Shown piece by piece: positions 1 to 6,540 of a stretch of 8,258 nucleotides of DNA. Source of the DNA: Planctomycetaceae bacterium (GTDB lineage Bacteria > Planctomycetota > Planctomycetia > Pirellulales > Thermoguttaceae); the NCBI GenBank assembly GCA_031256755.1, contig JAIRPZ010000264.1:1-8258 (forward strand). Reading direction: 5' to 3'. The notes under the pieces were generated by a model. That model ran no database searches. It was given only the letters and a program-made list of their open reading frames with translations, and was not told the origin of the DNA. The position numbers were made by a program, and so were the translations under genes. Position 1 is the stretch's first letter. Each line of letters opens with the position of its first letter.

Positions 1-49
1 TTATACAAAAAATATCATAATAAATTACTAAATCGACGACAATAGGAAT

Positions 50-79
50 TTAGCAACACCAAAATAAGAATGGTATAAT
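50..79 (+). promoter_or_regulatory. Putative sigma70-type promoter for the SDR gene
   Basis: A perfect TATAAT lies at 74-79, preceded by TG at 71-72, which makes an extended -10 (TGnTATAAT). A partial -35, TTAGCA, lies at 50-55 with an 18-base spacer. Transcription would start near 86, leaving a leader of about 35 bases before the ATG at 121. The surrounding 1-120 is strongly AT-rich, as expected for a promoter. This is a motif match only. Confidence 0.6.
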
Positions 80-120
80 AATAAGCAAAATCATACATAC
101 GGCAGATTTGGAAATACGCG

Positions 121-1107
121 ATGAACATATCGAAAAAAGTTTTTGTCACCGGCGGTACCGGTTTTATCGGTTCGATTTTAGTCAAAAAACTGCTTGAACG
201 CGGCTTTTCGGTTCGGGCATTAAAACGGGAACGTCCGGCCGAACCGATGCCGAATCTGGAATACATTCGCGGCGATATTACCGACAGAAAAAGCGTCCGG
301 GCAGCAATGGACGGCTGCGGATATGTGTTCCATTTAGCCGCCTATGCAAAGAACTGGTCAGCCGATTCGGACGTTTTTACCCGCGTCAACATTGACGGCA
401 CCCGCAACGTTTTCACCGCCGCTCAAGAAACCGGCATCGAAAAAATCGTTTGGACATCCACCATCGTTACGCTCGGTTTCACTCCGCCCGGCATCATCGG
501 CAGCGAAGAAATGCCCCGTTCAAACATTTATTTTACCGAGTATGAACGGACAAAAACCGTGATGGAACAGGAGGCACACGGCTGGATTAAAAACGGACTG
601 CCGCTTGTCATCGTTAACCCGACACGGGTTTTTGGACCCGGTGAATTATCGGAATCCAATTCGGTCACCCGCTTGATCGATATGTACCGCAAAGGACAAT
701 TTCCGTTTTTGTTAAATTGGGGGCGTAATATCGGCAATTACGGTTTTGCGGAAGACGTGGTCGAAGGGCATATTGCGGCGATGGAACGGGGACAGATCGG
801 CGAGCGGTATATCTTGGGCGGAGAAAATCGTTCGCTGCGGGATTTCTTCCAAACGGTTGACAAAGTTGACGGCAAAAAACGTTTTCAGTTGAAAATATTC
901 TGGCTGATACCCATGCTGACGGCGTATGTTTTGGAACAGCGTGCAAAGTGGTTCGGCATTTATCCGCCGATTACGCCCGGCTGGATACGGACATTTTTGG
1001 CGGACTGGGCATTTTCGTGCGATAAAGCGGAACGTGACCTCGGCTACCGTATCACGCCGTTTGAAGAGGCGATCCGAAAAACGTGTCAATGGTTCGATCA
1101 ACAGTGA
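121..1107 (+). CDS. NAD-dependent epimerase/dehydratase family protein (extended SDR)
   Basis: This 328-residue protein should be a cytosolic NAD(P)-dependent oxidoreductase or epimerase acting on a sugar-nucleotide or hydroxy/keto substrate. Residues 8-17 carry the Rossmann TGGTGFIG motif right after the first beta strand. HLAA (71-74) is the usual NAD-contacting segment. The catalytic set is visible as Ser113 (WTST) and YERTK (Tyr141, Lys145), and VNPTRVFGPG follows in the substrate-binding half. Length is normal for extended SDRs. The combination of HLAAYAKNW, NIDGTRNVF and ERYILGGEN resembles dihydroflavonol-4-reductase-like and hopanoid-associated (HpnA-like) epimerases, but substrate cannot be assigned. 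The ATG at 121 is chosen because the glycine motif begins only ten residues in; its Shine-Dalgarno is weak (GGA at 110-112). The gene ends with tandem stops TGA TAA (1105-1110). It appears monocistronic, with decayed sequence downstream. Confidence 0.9.
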   Translation: MNISKKVFVTGGTGFIGSILVKKLLERGFSVRALKRERPAEPMPNLEYIRGDITDRKSVRAAMDGCGYVFHLAAYAKNWSADSDVFTRVNIDGTRNVFTAAQETGIEKIVWTSTIVTLGFTPPGIIGSEEMPRSNIYFTEYERTKTVMEQEAHGWIKNGLPLVIVNPTRVFGPGELSESNSVTRLIDMYRKGQFPFLLNWGRNIGNYGFAEDVVEGHIAAMERGQIGERYILGGENRSLRDFFQTVDKVDGKKRFQLKIFWLIPMLTAYVLEQRAKWFGIYPPITPGWIRTFLADWAFSCDKAERDLGYRITPFEEAIRKTCQWFDQQ

Positions 1108-1127
1108 TAACCGCTCATTGCTGCCAT

Positions 1128-1451
1128 TCAAAATGGAGACGGTTCGACCGTTCCGTCGGGAAAGATAACAGACACACCGTAGATAGAGGGATTCGGAATC
1201 CGTTTTGGCAGTTTAATATTCTGCGAAGCAATAAAAGGGCTGTTTTGTATCAGCCGCTTATCCGTTACAAAAATCACATTCCGTTCTTTTTCCCATACAC
1301 ATACTTTATTTTGTGCCGCAGAAACAATGAATTGACACTCGCGTACACGCGTCTCTGAATAAGTGCGTTTCGTATCTTTTTTTCTCTCCTCATCTTCTTT
1401 ATACCAGATCGGTTCTCCCGTTTTTGTTTCGTATGTTGTTGTGAAGGACAA
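1128..1451 (-). pseudogene. 3' fragment of an unrecognised gene, 5' end missing
   Basis: An open frame of 107 codons ends at a TGA at 1128-1130. It has no ATG; the first usable start in frame is TTG at 1451, without a convincing ribosome-binding site. The composition reads like real protein: a charged N-terminal part (KEDEERKKDTKRT), then alternating hydrophobic and polar stretches, ending 'IPNPSIYGVSVIFPDGTVEPSPF'. I do not recognise the family. It is AT-richer than the neighbouring genes. The frame stays open about 75 bases upstream of 1451, but that part runs antisense to the IS630-like transposase remnant and is probably not original coding sequence. I infer that this is the tail of a gene whose front was lost when the transposon inserted or when the region rearranged. 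It could instead be a small intact gene with a TTG start. Confidence 0.45.
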
Positions 1452-1605
1452 TTTACGACAGCATAAACAGGCGGAGGCGGAGCGATTGCTTAAGCGGCGG
1501 CGTTGCCGTGTTTTGTATTTACCGCCTTACAGTCTTGATTTTCATCCGCTAGAGTTGAGTTTTCTCGCAGGCGAAGGCGGTTCTCTGCAAACGCTGTATT
1601 CGTGA
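1435..1605 (+). pseudogene. IS630-like transposase remnant (C-terminal DDE part)
   Basis: The frame reads VVVKDNLRQHKQAEAERL...CRVLYLPPYSLDFHPLE. This matches the end of the IS630/Tc1-type DDE transposase core: the strand carrying the second catalytic Asp ('DN..H', Asp at 1447-1449), then 'LPPYSPDLNPIE' with the third catalytic acidic residue, here degenerated to LPPYSLDFHPLE. Everything N-terminal is missing, including the helix-turn-helix and first Asp. After PLE the expected 'kfWa.lK' region is absent; the frame runs on as LSFLAGEGG and stops at TGA 1603-1605. A +1 shift after the acidic residue gives a basic EFSRRRRRF reading, which suggests a frameshift in addition to truncation. No terminal inverted repeats or TA duplication could be identified. 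Its 5' edge overlaps the minus-strand fragment at 1128-1451. Confidence 0.7.
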
Positions 1606-1745
1606 TATGAATAAGTGATTATGGTTCGTTAAAACTGTTACTGCTCATCCGCACGGTATCATACCAAAACCGGCAGCGGCGGTCAATCATCGAAGCCGGC
1701 GGCCATGCCGGTTGATAAACGGACAAAAAATTAACAGCGGGATTA

Positions 1746-1770
1746 ACGGTTAGGCAATGTATCTAACCGT
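1746..1770. repeat. Perfect inverted repeat ACGGTTAG / CTAACCGT
   Basis: ACGGTTAG (1746-1753) and CTAACCGT (1763-1770) are exact reverse complements around a 9-base loop. On the minus strand the stem is followed, after about 15 bases, by a TTTTTT run (complement of 1725-1730). That makes it a poor but possible terminator for leftward transcripts. It could equally be an operator or a relic of a transposon end. Confidence 0.4.
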
Positions 1771-1793
1771 ATAGAATACAAACACTGACAAGT

Positions 1794-1844
1794 GAAAAAA
1801 AGAACGACAATCATTCATTGTTTTTGTGCGGACTTCTGTCCGCA
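1794..1844 (-). terminator. Candidate terminator of the BON-lipoprotein operon
   Basis: Read leftward from the lipoprotein stop (1871-1873), the transcript first meets a perfect 7-base stem TGCGGAC/GTCCGCA with an AGAA loop (1844-1827). A weak ACAAT/ATTGT stem follows, then a seven-base T run on the minus strand (complement of 1795-1801). The strong stem lacks an immediate T-tract, and the stem next to the T-tract is weak. The call therefore rests on position and the combination. Confidence 0.4.
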
Positions 1845-1870
1845 ATACTTTTGCAGCCAGCGGAAGTATT

Positions 1871-2437
1871 TTACATTGCCGGAGTGCTGGGGTTTCCGCC
1901 GCCGACACGATGAAGGTGGTCACAGTCAATAAAGAGCGTTTCAACGCCGTCTTCATTTTTGATCTGGTGCGGAATAGGCCAGCCGACATGCGTTATCTCT
2001 TCAAAATAGACCGTGCATTTATAATGAGCATGATGCAACTGCACCGGTCCGACCAGCGGCATCACTCGCGGCGGATCAACATAATCCGCGACAAGTTCCT
2101 TCGTAATGCCCCGTATATTACGCATCGTTGTTTCCAAAAGCGGCATCGAACCTCCAAGCGGACGCGCCTTTTCCAACTGGCGGATCACCAAATCATCCGG
2201 CGGCGGATCAAGTGCAATATGCGGCTCTTCCGTAATCGGCGGCATAATGATCACTTTGTTGTACCGCTCTTTTTCGAATCCGTGATCTTCAGCAATCTGC
2301 TGATAATACGGACCAATCGGAACCGGAATACTGGCAATTCCAACTGTCGGACCTGCAACGCCGACACAGCCGCTCTGCAAAACGAGTACGGATCCAAGCA
2401 AAACCGCACTGCCGAAAGTAAAAATGTTTTTTGTCAT
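1871..2437 (-). CDS. Predicted lipoprotein of unknown function (planctomycete-type conserved hypothetical)
   Basis: The ATG at 2437 is preferred over the in-frame ATG at 2461 because AAAGGA sits 8 bases upstream of it; this gives 188 residues. The N-terminus is a lipoprotein signal: Lys3, a hydrophobic core (residues 5-20) and LQSGC, with the lipidated Cys at 24. Gln at -3 is not the canonical Leu. The mature protein is rich in proline early (IPVPIGPYY, IALDPPPDD). Its C-terminal half carries clustered His/Cys: QLHHAHYKC (His135, 136, 138, Cys141) and IDCDHLHR (Cys172, His174, His176). The segments 'DPPRVMPLVGPVQLHH' and 'KCTVYFEE' resemble planctomycete hypothetical proteins as I recall them; I know no assigned function. 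It lies 45 bases downstream of the BON gene on the same strand and is very likely co-transcribed. Envelope location is supported; metal binding by the His/Cys cluster is speculation. Confidence 0.8.
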   Translation of the reverse strand: MTKNIFTFGSAVLLGSVLVLQSGCVGVAGPTVGIASIPVPIGPYYQQIAEDHGFEKERYNKVIIMPPITEEPHIALDPPPDDLVIRQLEKARPLGGSMPLLETTMRNIRGITKELVADYVDPPRVMPLVGPVQLHHAHYKCTVYFEEITHVGWPIPHQIKNEDGVETLFIDCDHLHRVGGGNPSTPAM

Positions 2438-2482
2438 AATGCCAATCCTTTGACGAATCATAAAAATACAGGAAATCCTAAC

Positions 2483-3430
2483 CTAATACGTGTACCGCTG
2501 CGGTTGACGGAACAGCGGCGAGAAGGGACCGGTTTGCGCACCGTCATCAAAATCCAGCCACCACCAGCCGTCATGGTTTTCTAACGTCACTTTTCGCCAT
2601 CCGAGCGGAACCTGCGGATACGGATAAAACGGACCAATATAGGGCCACGCTTTCGGAGAATAAACACGCGGATAGGAAACTTGAGCATAGTTCGGATAGG
2701 CCGCATAAGCCGGCCAAGCGTGTTCCGGCAGTGTCGGCTGATTGTACTGACCCGGCAGAACTCCGCCCGGTAATGCGCCGGACGGATAATAGGCAGGCGG
2801 TACCGCAGGAACATAGGACGGCATCGGACGGGCGAAAGAACCCGCCGCGGTCTGTGCCGGAGGTACGTATGCTCCGGCCGGCATTGCCGCATTCGGCGCA
2901 TTGTAATTGTAAGCAGGCGGCGGTACATATTGACCGCTGTAAAGCGAAACCGCCGGCTGTTCTGCGTTGGTCGGCTGAATTTGTCTGTCGGAAAATCTCG
3001 CAGGTACCCGCGGAACCGGCATAACCATTTCCGGCGGTGCAGGCGGTATGGGAATCGGTGCAATCGTTGCCGCTGCCGGCGGTTTTGCCCGCTCATCGCC
3101 GACGGTCATTCTGTCGGCAGTCGTTGCCGGTGTTCTTGCCAGCCGCCGCGGTGCAACAACCTTTATGTTGTTTTCTAATTTAGTGACGTTCTCCATTTTA
3201 GAGACCGTCTCTTCAATCCGCCGCCGTATTTCCTGACTTGGAACGTCTCCGCCGAGCGTCACCTCTCCATGCAGGTAGGAAACAGTAACGCCTCCTACAT
3301 CGAAGCGTTCGCCAATCAAGTCGGCAATTTTCTCGGCTGCCGTCTGATTGGCGTTCTGGGCGTAGAGAGCAGTCGATACACTGATAAACAGCAGTGCTGC
3401 AATACTCTGTAAAACGGTAATAAAACGCAT
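2483..3430 (-). CDS. Secreted BON-domain protein with Pro/Tyr-rich region and Trp-rich C-terminus
   Basis: This 315-residue protein is probably exported. It has a signal peptide at residues 1-24 (hydrophobic core AALLFISV; likely cleavage after ALYA), then a single BON domain at about 27-93. The BON signature is visible as VTVSYLHGEVTLGGDVPS followed by a helix (IRRRIEETVSKMENVTKLENNIKV). BON domains are periplasmic or envelope modules thought to bind phospholipid or other envelope partners. Residues about 100-265 are low-complexity and rich in Pro, Ala and Tyr, with repeated YVPP/PPAY units. The C-terminus forms a separate small module (about 262-295: WPYIGPFYPYPQVPLGWRK, then WWWLDF). The start at 3430 is strongly supported by AGGAGG four bases upstream. 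It is the first gene of a two-gene operon with the lipoprotein. The C-terminal module recalls planctomycete proteins from memory; no specific function can be given. Confidence 0.85.
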   Translation of the reverse strand: MRFITVLQSIAALLFISVSTALYAQNANQTAAEKIADLIGERFDVGGVTVSYLHGEVTLGGDVPSQEIRRRIEETVSKMENVTKLENNIKVVAPRRLARTPATTADRMTVGDERAKPPAAATIAPIPIPPAPPEMVMPVPRVPARFSDRQIQPTNAEQPAVSLYSGQYVPPPAYNYNAPNAAMPAGAYVPPAQTAAGSFARPMPSYVPAVPPAYYPSGALPGGVLPGQYNQPTLPEHAWPAYAAYPNYAQVSYPRVYSPKAWPYIGPFYPYPQVPLGWRKVTLENHDGWWWLDFDDGAQTGPFSPLFRQPQRYTY

Positions 3431-3996
3431 GGTTCCTCCTGGTGTTCGGGCAGTACCGGCAACAACACCCTCTCCTTCCCGCTATCGTCTTTTCACAAAA
3501 GCAAACTTGACAAAAAAATCAGAGCATGGCATTTGGAAACGGAAAGCCCCCAGTCCGTTGCGTAGTTTCCCGACTTGCGAATTTTTACCCGACATTTTTG
3601 ATTTTCTTTCGTATTAAGAACAGATACTTATTGCTGTTCCTCCATTTCCAAAGGAGTCCGAAATGTCCTTTTCCGAAACATCAGCCGCCGCCTGACTTCT
3701 GCAATAAAAGAATCTCCATCAAAGACCTGCAAAACGGTTTCAGGAATCTATTCTTCGCCATCGGGAGGCGGAGAATTGCCTGCATTTGGAGAAGGACAAG
3801 GAAGGAGTACGACGAAGACAAACACGTTTTTCGGAATGCAGCGTTGGGGGAGGTTTGGACGTTCCTGACGGGAATGGCTGGAGCCGGTTGTGCGTCTGAC
3901 GAAGAAGGAAGAGCGCACTTTGCGGGAAGTAAGAGAACAATTGAGAGCAAAACCTCAAAATGTTCTCCAGATGTAATACTCCGCAACGGACTGGGC
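3431..3996. other. 566-base intergenic region, no supportable gene
   Basis: It separates the BON gene start from the FIST gene stop, so it should contain the BON operon promoter on the minus strand; I could not identify a convincing -10. On the plus strand the right half (about 3765-3960) is purine-rich. A frame open from 3602 is interrupted by TGA at 3866-3868. It then continues from 3869 with the charged stretch EWLEPVVRLTKKEERTLREV to TAA at 3974-3976. A good Shine-Dalgarno (AAGGAG at 3651-3656) precedes an ATG at 3663, but that frame has only ten codons. These could be remains of a decayed plus-strand gene. I do not recognise any product. Confidence 0.5.
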
Positions 3997-5190
3997 TTAC
4001 CGGTACAGAGCCAGCAGTGCGGTGGAATAATTATGGTAACAGTTTTTCCCGCCGAGACGGGCATATTCGCCGAAACCATAGTTGCCGAGCCAAGACGGAA
4101 CCACCCCGTCCGCCGACAAAGCATTGTGCATCATCGCAATAATCTCTTCTTTGACAATCCGGTTGAACAAAAACCGTCCGCGTGCCAAACAGTCCGTCTG
4201 GAAAACCGCAACGGTCTTGCCGCTGCCGATGACTTGTTTCATATAATCCAGTGTCCGCTGCTGTTCCGAAAAAATCAATTCTTCGTCACGCGTGGTCAGC
4301 CAAACCTTCATCCCGTCATAAGCCGTTACCGGATAGTAAATGGTGCCGCCGTCATGTTTGGTCACCACCCGGAGAATATGACTGTTGCCGTATTCTTCCC
4401 TCAATGCTTCCGGCAGCAATTCCGCCAATGCGCCAACCGGTATCGTATCGCCGCAGGTGGATTCTTCCGGCAGCGACAGCCGCCGCGTGTATTCCGCCCA
4501 CGCTGCTTTGCCGTTAAATTCGAGAATCTGATAGCCCTTCGTTTTTGTCGCAACCAGCGGATCGCCGTAAGCCGCAAAACCGTGAGTCGCCCGCGTAATA
4601 TGTTTCAGCGTCGGATCGGCAAAGCCGACGGCAAATGCGTCATGCTCGCTCATCATATTGTCGTGAAACTGCAAACTGATCGCCCCGCGCATATTGTCGG
4701 ACGACGTACCGCCGAAAATCGTGACCGATTCGCCGAAAACGTCCGTAAAACCTTTGAGGACGAGAATGTTGTCAATGTCAATGCCGGGGCAAAGCAGATA
4801 AATGACGCTGATGTCAGGATTTTGCCGGTGCAGTTTGCCGGCGAGTTCGGTTGCCTTTTCGCAGGCATTGTATCCGTTAATGTCGGAAACGGCAGCGGCG
4901 GCGATTTCGTTTTCGGGACCGCAAACCGCCATAATACCGAGTTCGTTCATGGATTCGCCGACACCGTCTCTTCCGGTAACGGCACAGCCGGAAGCACCGA
5001 AAAGCGGGACTTCCGGCAGCGATTTTCGGAAAACCGCGGCGAGTTTATCCAGTTTATGTCCGAGCGTGGCGTTGTACAGCAGCACACGGCAGTCGTCGGG
5101 AATACCTTGGGAAAAAGCGACATCAATACATTCATTGGCGGCGCGTTCAGAATTGACACTGCGGACTTGGGCGGAGGAAAAACGCAACAT
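3997..5190 (-). CDS. Stand-alone FIST sensory-domain protein (FIST_N + FIST_C)
   Basis: FIST modules are proposed intracellular ligand-sensing domains, often fused to or encoded beside signalling proteins. Here the 397-residue protein consists of FIST alone and has no signal peptide or membrane segment, so it should be cytosolic. FIST_N spans about 1-205: MLRFSSAQV at the start, LLYNATLGH, then the hallmark GASGCAVTG (65-73), and FGGTSSDN (159-166). FIST_C spans about 215-385 (GYQILEFNGKAAWAEY, GAVGxL-like and DYMK segments), ending in GNYGFGEYARLGG...NYSTALLAL, which matches the family's usual C-terminal 'GE...N.t' end. The ATG at 5190 is the only start that keeps the N-terminal strand; no clear Shine-Dalgarno precedes it. 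It diverges from prfB, and no signalling partner is visible in the window. The ligand is unknown. Confidence 0.85.
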   Translation of the reverse strand: MLRFSSAQVRSVNSERAANECIDVAFSQGIPDDCRVLLYNATLGHKLDKLAAVFRKSLPEVPLFGASGCAVTGRDGVGESMNELGIMAVCGPENEIAAAAVSDINGYNACEKATELAGKLHRQNPDISVIYLLCPGIDIDNILVLKGFTDVFGESVTIFGGTSSDNMRGAISLQFHDNMMSEHDAFAVGFADPTLKHITRATHGFAAYGDPLVATKTKGYQILEFNGKAAWAEYTRRLSLPEESTCGDTIPVGALAELLPEALREEYGNSHILRVVTKHDGGTIYYPVTAYDGMKVWLTTRDEELIFSEQQRTLDYMKQVIGSGKTVAVFQTDCLARGRFLFNRIVKEEIIAMMHNALSADGVVPSWLGNYGFGEYARLGGKNCYHNYSTALLALYR

Positions 5191-5230
5191 AATCAGTACG
5201 GTTGGTAAAAAAGGGAAACATTACCGCCTC

Positions 5231-5258
5231 ATTATCCGCAAAAAACAGCAAACGTCAA
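5231..5258 (-). promoter_or_regulatory. Putative promoter for the FIST gene
   Basis: On the minus strand, TTGACG (5258-5253) and GATAAT (5236-5231) each match five of six consensus bases, with a 16-base spacer. Transcription would begin near 5224, about 34 bases before the ATG at 5190. Prediction from motif only. Confidence 0.5.
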
Positions 5259-5317
5259 GTGCCGTAAAGAGCAGAATGATTTTCCGCTTCACCGATGCCG
5301 GAGATAGAAGCGTCCGT

Positions 5318-5346
5318 TTCACTCTTTTGCCGGATTCTGTTATAAT
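5318..5346 (+). promoter_or_regulatory. Putative extended -10 promoter for prfB
   Basis: A perfect TATAAT lies at 5341-5346 with TG at 5338-5339, giving an extended -10. TTCACT (5318-5323) is a four-of-six -35 at 17 bases. The expected start near 5353 leaves a leader of about 38 bases. It is back to back with the FIST promoter, so the two genes share a roughly 200-base divergent control region. Confidence 0.65.
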
Positions 5347-5390
5347 ACCGTCTGTATTGTGTTTCCGGCATCAGGAACAGAACCGGTCAA

Positions 5391-6486
5391 ATGATTGAAA
5401 ACGATTGGACGAACAGGGCAGAGCAAATCCGGCTGCGGTTGACCCAACTGCGGGACTCTCTTTGACTACGCCGCAAAAACCGAACAGGCAAAAGCCGTTG
5501 AAAACGAAATGTCCGCCGCCGGATTCTGGGACGATCAGGAAAAAGCCCAAAATACCGTCGGACGTTTGCGTGCGCTGAAAACATTGTTAAAACCGTTTGA
5601 CGAAATGACCGCCGATCTCGCCGATGTCGATCTGATGATGGAACTGGACGATGACGAACTCTCCGCCGAAATACCGGAAAAACTGAAATGTCTCGAAGAA
5701 CATCTCGAACAACTGGAAACAAAAGCACTGCTCAACGGACCCTATGACGGCAATGCGGCTATTGTTACGATCAATGCACGGGACGGCGGAACCGATGCAA
5801 ACGATTGGGCAGCGATGCTCTTTCGGATGTATTCCCTCTGGGCAAAGGCAAACGGTTATGATCTCGAATTGGTGGACTGGCAGGAAAACGAAGAGGCGGG
5901 AATCAACAGTTGCGGTTTTGTTGTCCGCGGTCCGGCGGCTTACGGCTATCTGCGTGGCGAATCCGGTATGCACCGGCTCGTCCGTATCAGCCCGTTCAAT
6001 TCCGAAGCAAAACGGATGACAAGTTTTGCGGCAGTTGATGTGACACCGGAAATTGACGACTCCATCAAAATTGAAATTCGGGATGAAGATGTCCGGGAAG
6101 ACACGATGAGGGCGAGCGGTGCCGGCGGGCAGCACGTCAATAAAACGTCCAGTGCGGTTCGTCTCACGCACCTCCCGACCAATACGGTGGTTTATTGTCA
6201 GATGGAGCGGAGTCAGCATAAAAACCGGGCGATGGCGTGGAAAATGCTTCGCGCACGGATGATTCGTGCTGAAGAGGAAAAGCGTGAATTAGCCATGGCG
6301 GAAAAGTACAAAAATATGGCGAAAGTCGGTTTCGGCTCGCAAATTCGGAATTATTTTCTGCATCCTGATCAGCGGGTGAAGGATTCCCGCACGGGCTTTC
6401 AAATGGGAAATTTTCATCAGGTTCTTGACGGAGACATTCAGGGTTTTCTGGACTCTTTTCTCCGCTGGCGCGTCAAAGAAGATTAG
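5391..6486 (+). CDS. prfB: Peptide chain release factor 2 with programmed +1 frameshift, join(5391..5462,5464..6486)
   Basis: RF2 recognises UGA and UAA in the ribosomal A site and triggers peptidyl-tRNA hydrolysis. The gene starts at ATG 5391 and its zero frame stops after 24 codons at TGA 5463-5465. The slippery site CTT TGA C (5460-5466) moves ribosomes +1, so translation continues from GAC 5464 to TAG 6484-6486. The product is 364 residues, essentially the length of E. coli RF2. Visible motifs are the alpha-helical N-terminal region with AAGFWDD (about 42-48), the anticodon-like SPF tripeptide (200-202) that discriminates stop codons, and the catalytic GGQ (245-247) in ASGAGGQHVNK. Alanine occupies the position equivalent to E. 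coli K-12 Thr246, as in most bacteria. The in-frame TGA is the autoregulatory sensor: low RF2 favours shifting. The gene itself ends in TAG, an RF1 codon. The Shine-Dalgarno at 5373-5376 (AGGA) is weak and distant. Confidence 0.97.
5450..5466 (+). promoter_or_regulatory. prfB: prfB recoding site (CTT TGA C) with weak upstream SD-like element
   Basis: CTT (5460-5462), TGA (5463-5465) and the following C (5466) form the canonical RF2 frameshift site. The last zero-frame residues are LRDSL. In E. coli an AGGGGG sits three bases before CTT; here the corresponding position is GCGGGACTCT, only a partial anti-SD match. The stimulatory element therefore looks weaker than usual. Confidence 0.9.
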
Positions 6487-6503
6487 GATCATTCCGGCAT
6501 TGA

Positions 6504-6540
6504 AACGGCAGCGGATAAAATTTGTGTTTCCGCCGCCGTT
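6504..6540. terminator. Hairpin between convergent prfB and clc, candidate bidirectional terminator
   Basis: AACGGCAGCGGA (6504-6515) pairs with TCCGCCGCCGTT (6529-6540) at 11 of 12 positions, with a single A-C mismatch and a 13-base AT-rich loop. It begins 18 bases after the prfB stop. No T-tract follows on either strand. It may therefore act as a Rho-assisted or structure-only terminator, or protect 3' ends. Confidence 0.5.

Larger units (their letters stand above)
1606..1870. other. Non-coding spacer with inverted repeats, no gene seen
   Basis: No open frame here looks like protein. The stretch holds an 8-base inverted repeat AACCGGCA/TGCCGGTT (1668-1675 and 1706-1713), with a competing shorter hairpin CCGGC/GCCGG (1696-1711) inside it. 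A perfect 8-base stem follows at 1746-1770 and a 7-base stem at 1827-1844. It separates the transposase remnant from the 3' end of the lipoprotein gene, so some of these structures may end transcription of the minus-strand operon. Confidence 0.5.

Noticed and set aside
1139..1151. Hairpin ACGGT-TCG-ACCGT downstream of the SDR gene as a terminator
   Set aside because: Only a five-base stem, no T-tract, and it lies inside the minus-strand fragment's open frame.
1826..2584. A 252-codon plus-strand open frame
   Set aside because: Antisense to the lipoprotein and the end of the BON gene; Arg/Asn-rich translation without domain features, no ribosome-binding site of note.
3499..3535. TTGACA on the plus strand (3507-3512), which reads TTGTCA on the minus strand, as a promoter
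   Set aside because: No acceptable -10 lies at 16-18 bases on either strand.
3526..5208. A 560-codon open frame on the plus strand
   Set aside because: Most of it is exactly antisense to the well-supported FIST gene. Its translation is rich in Arg, His and Cys with no recognisable motif, as expected for a shadow of codon-biased sequence.
5587..6219. A 210-codon minus-strand open frame
   Set aside because: Antisense within prfB, whose SPF and GGQ motifs establish the coding strand.
5509..6486. prfB starting at the ATG at 5509
   Set aside because: The upstream 39 residues restored by the CTT TGA C frameshift match the RF2 N-terminus and give the family's normal length.
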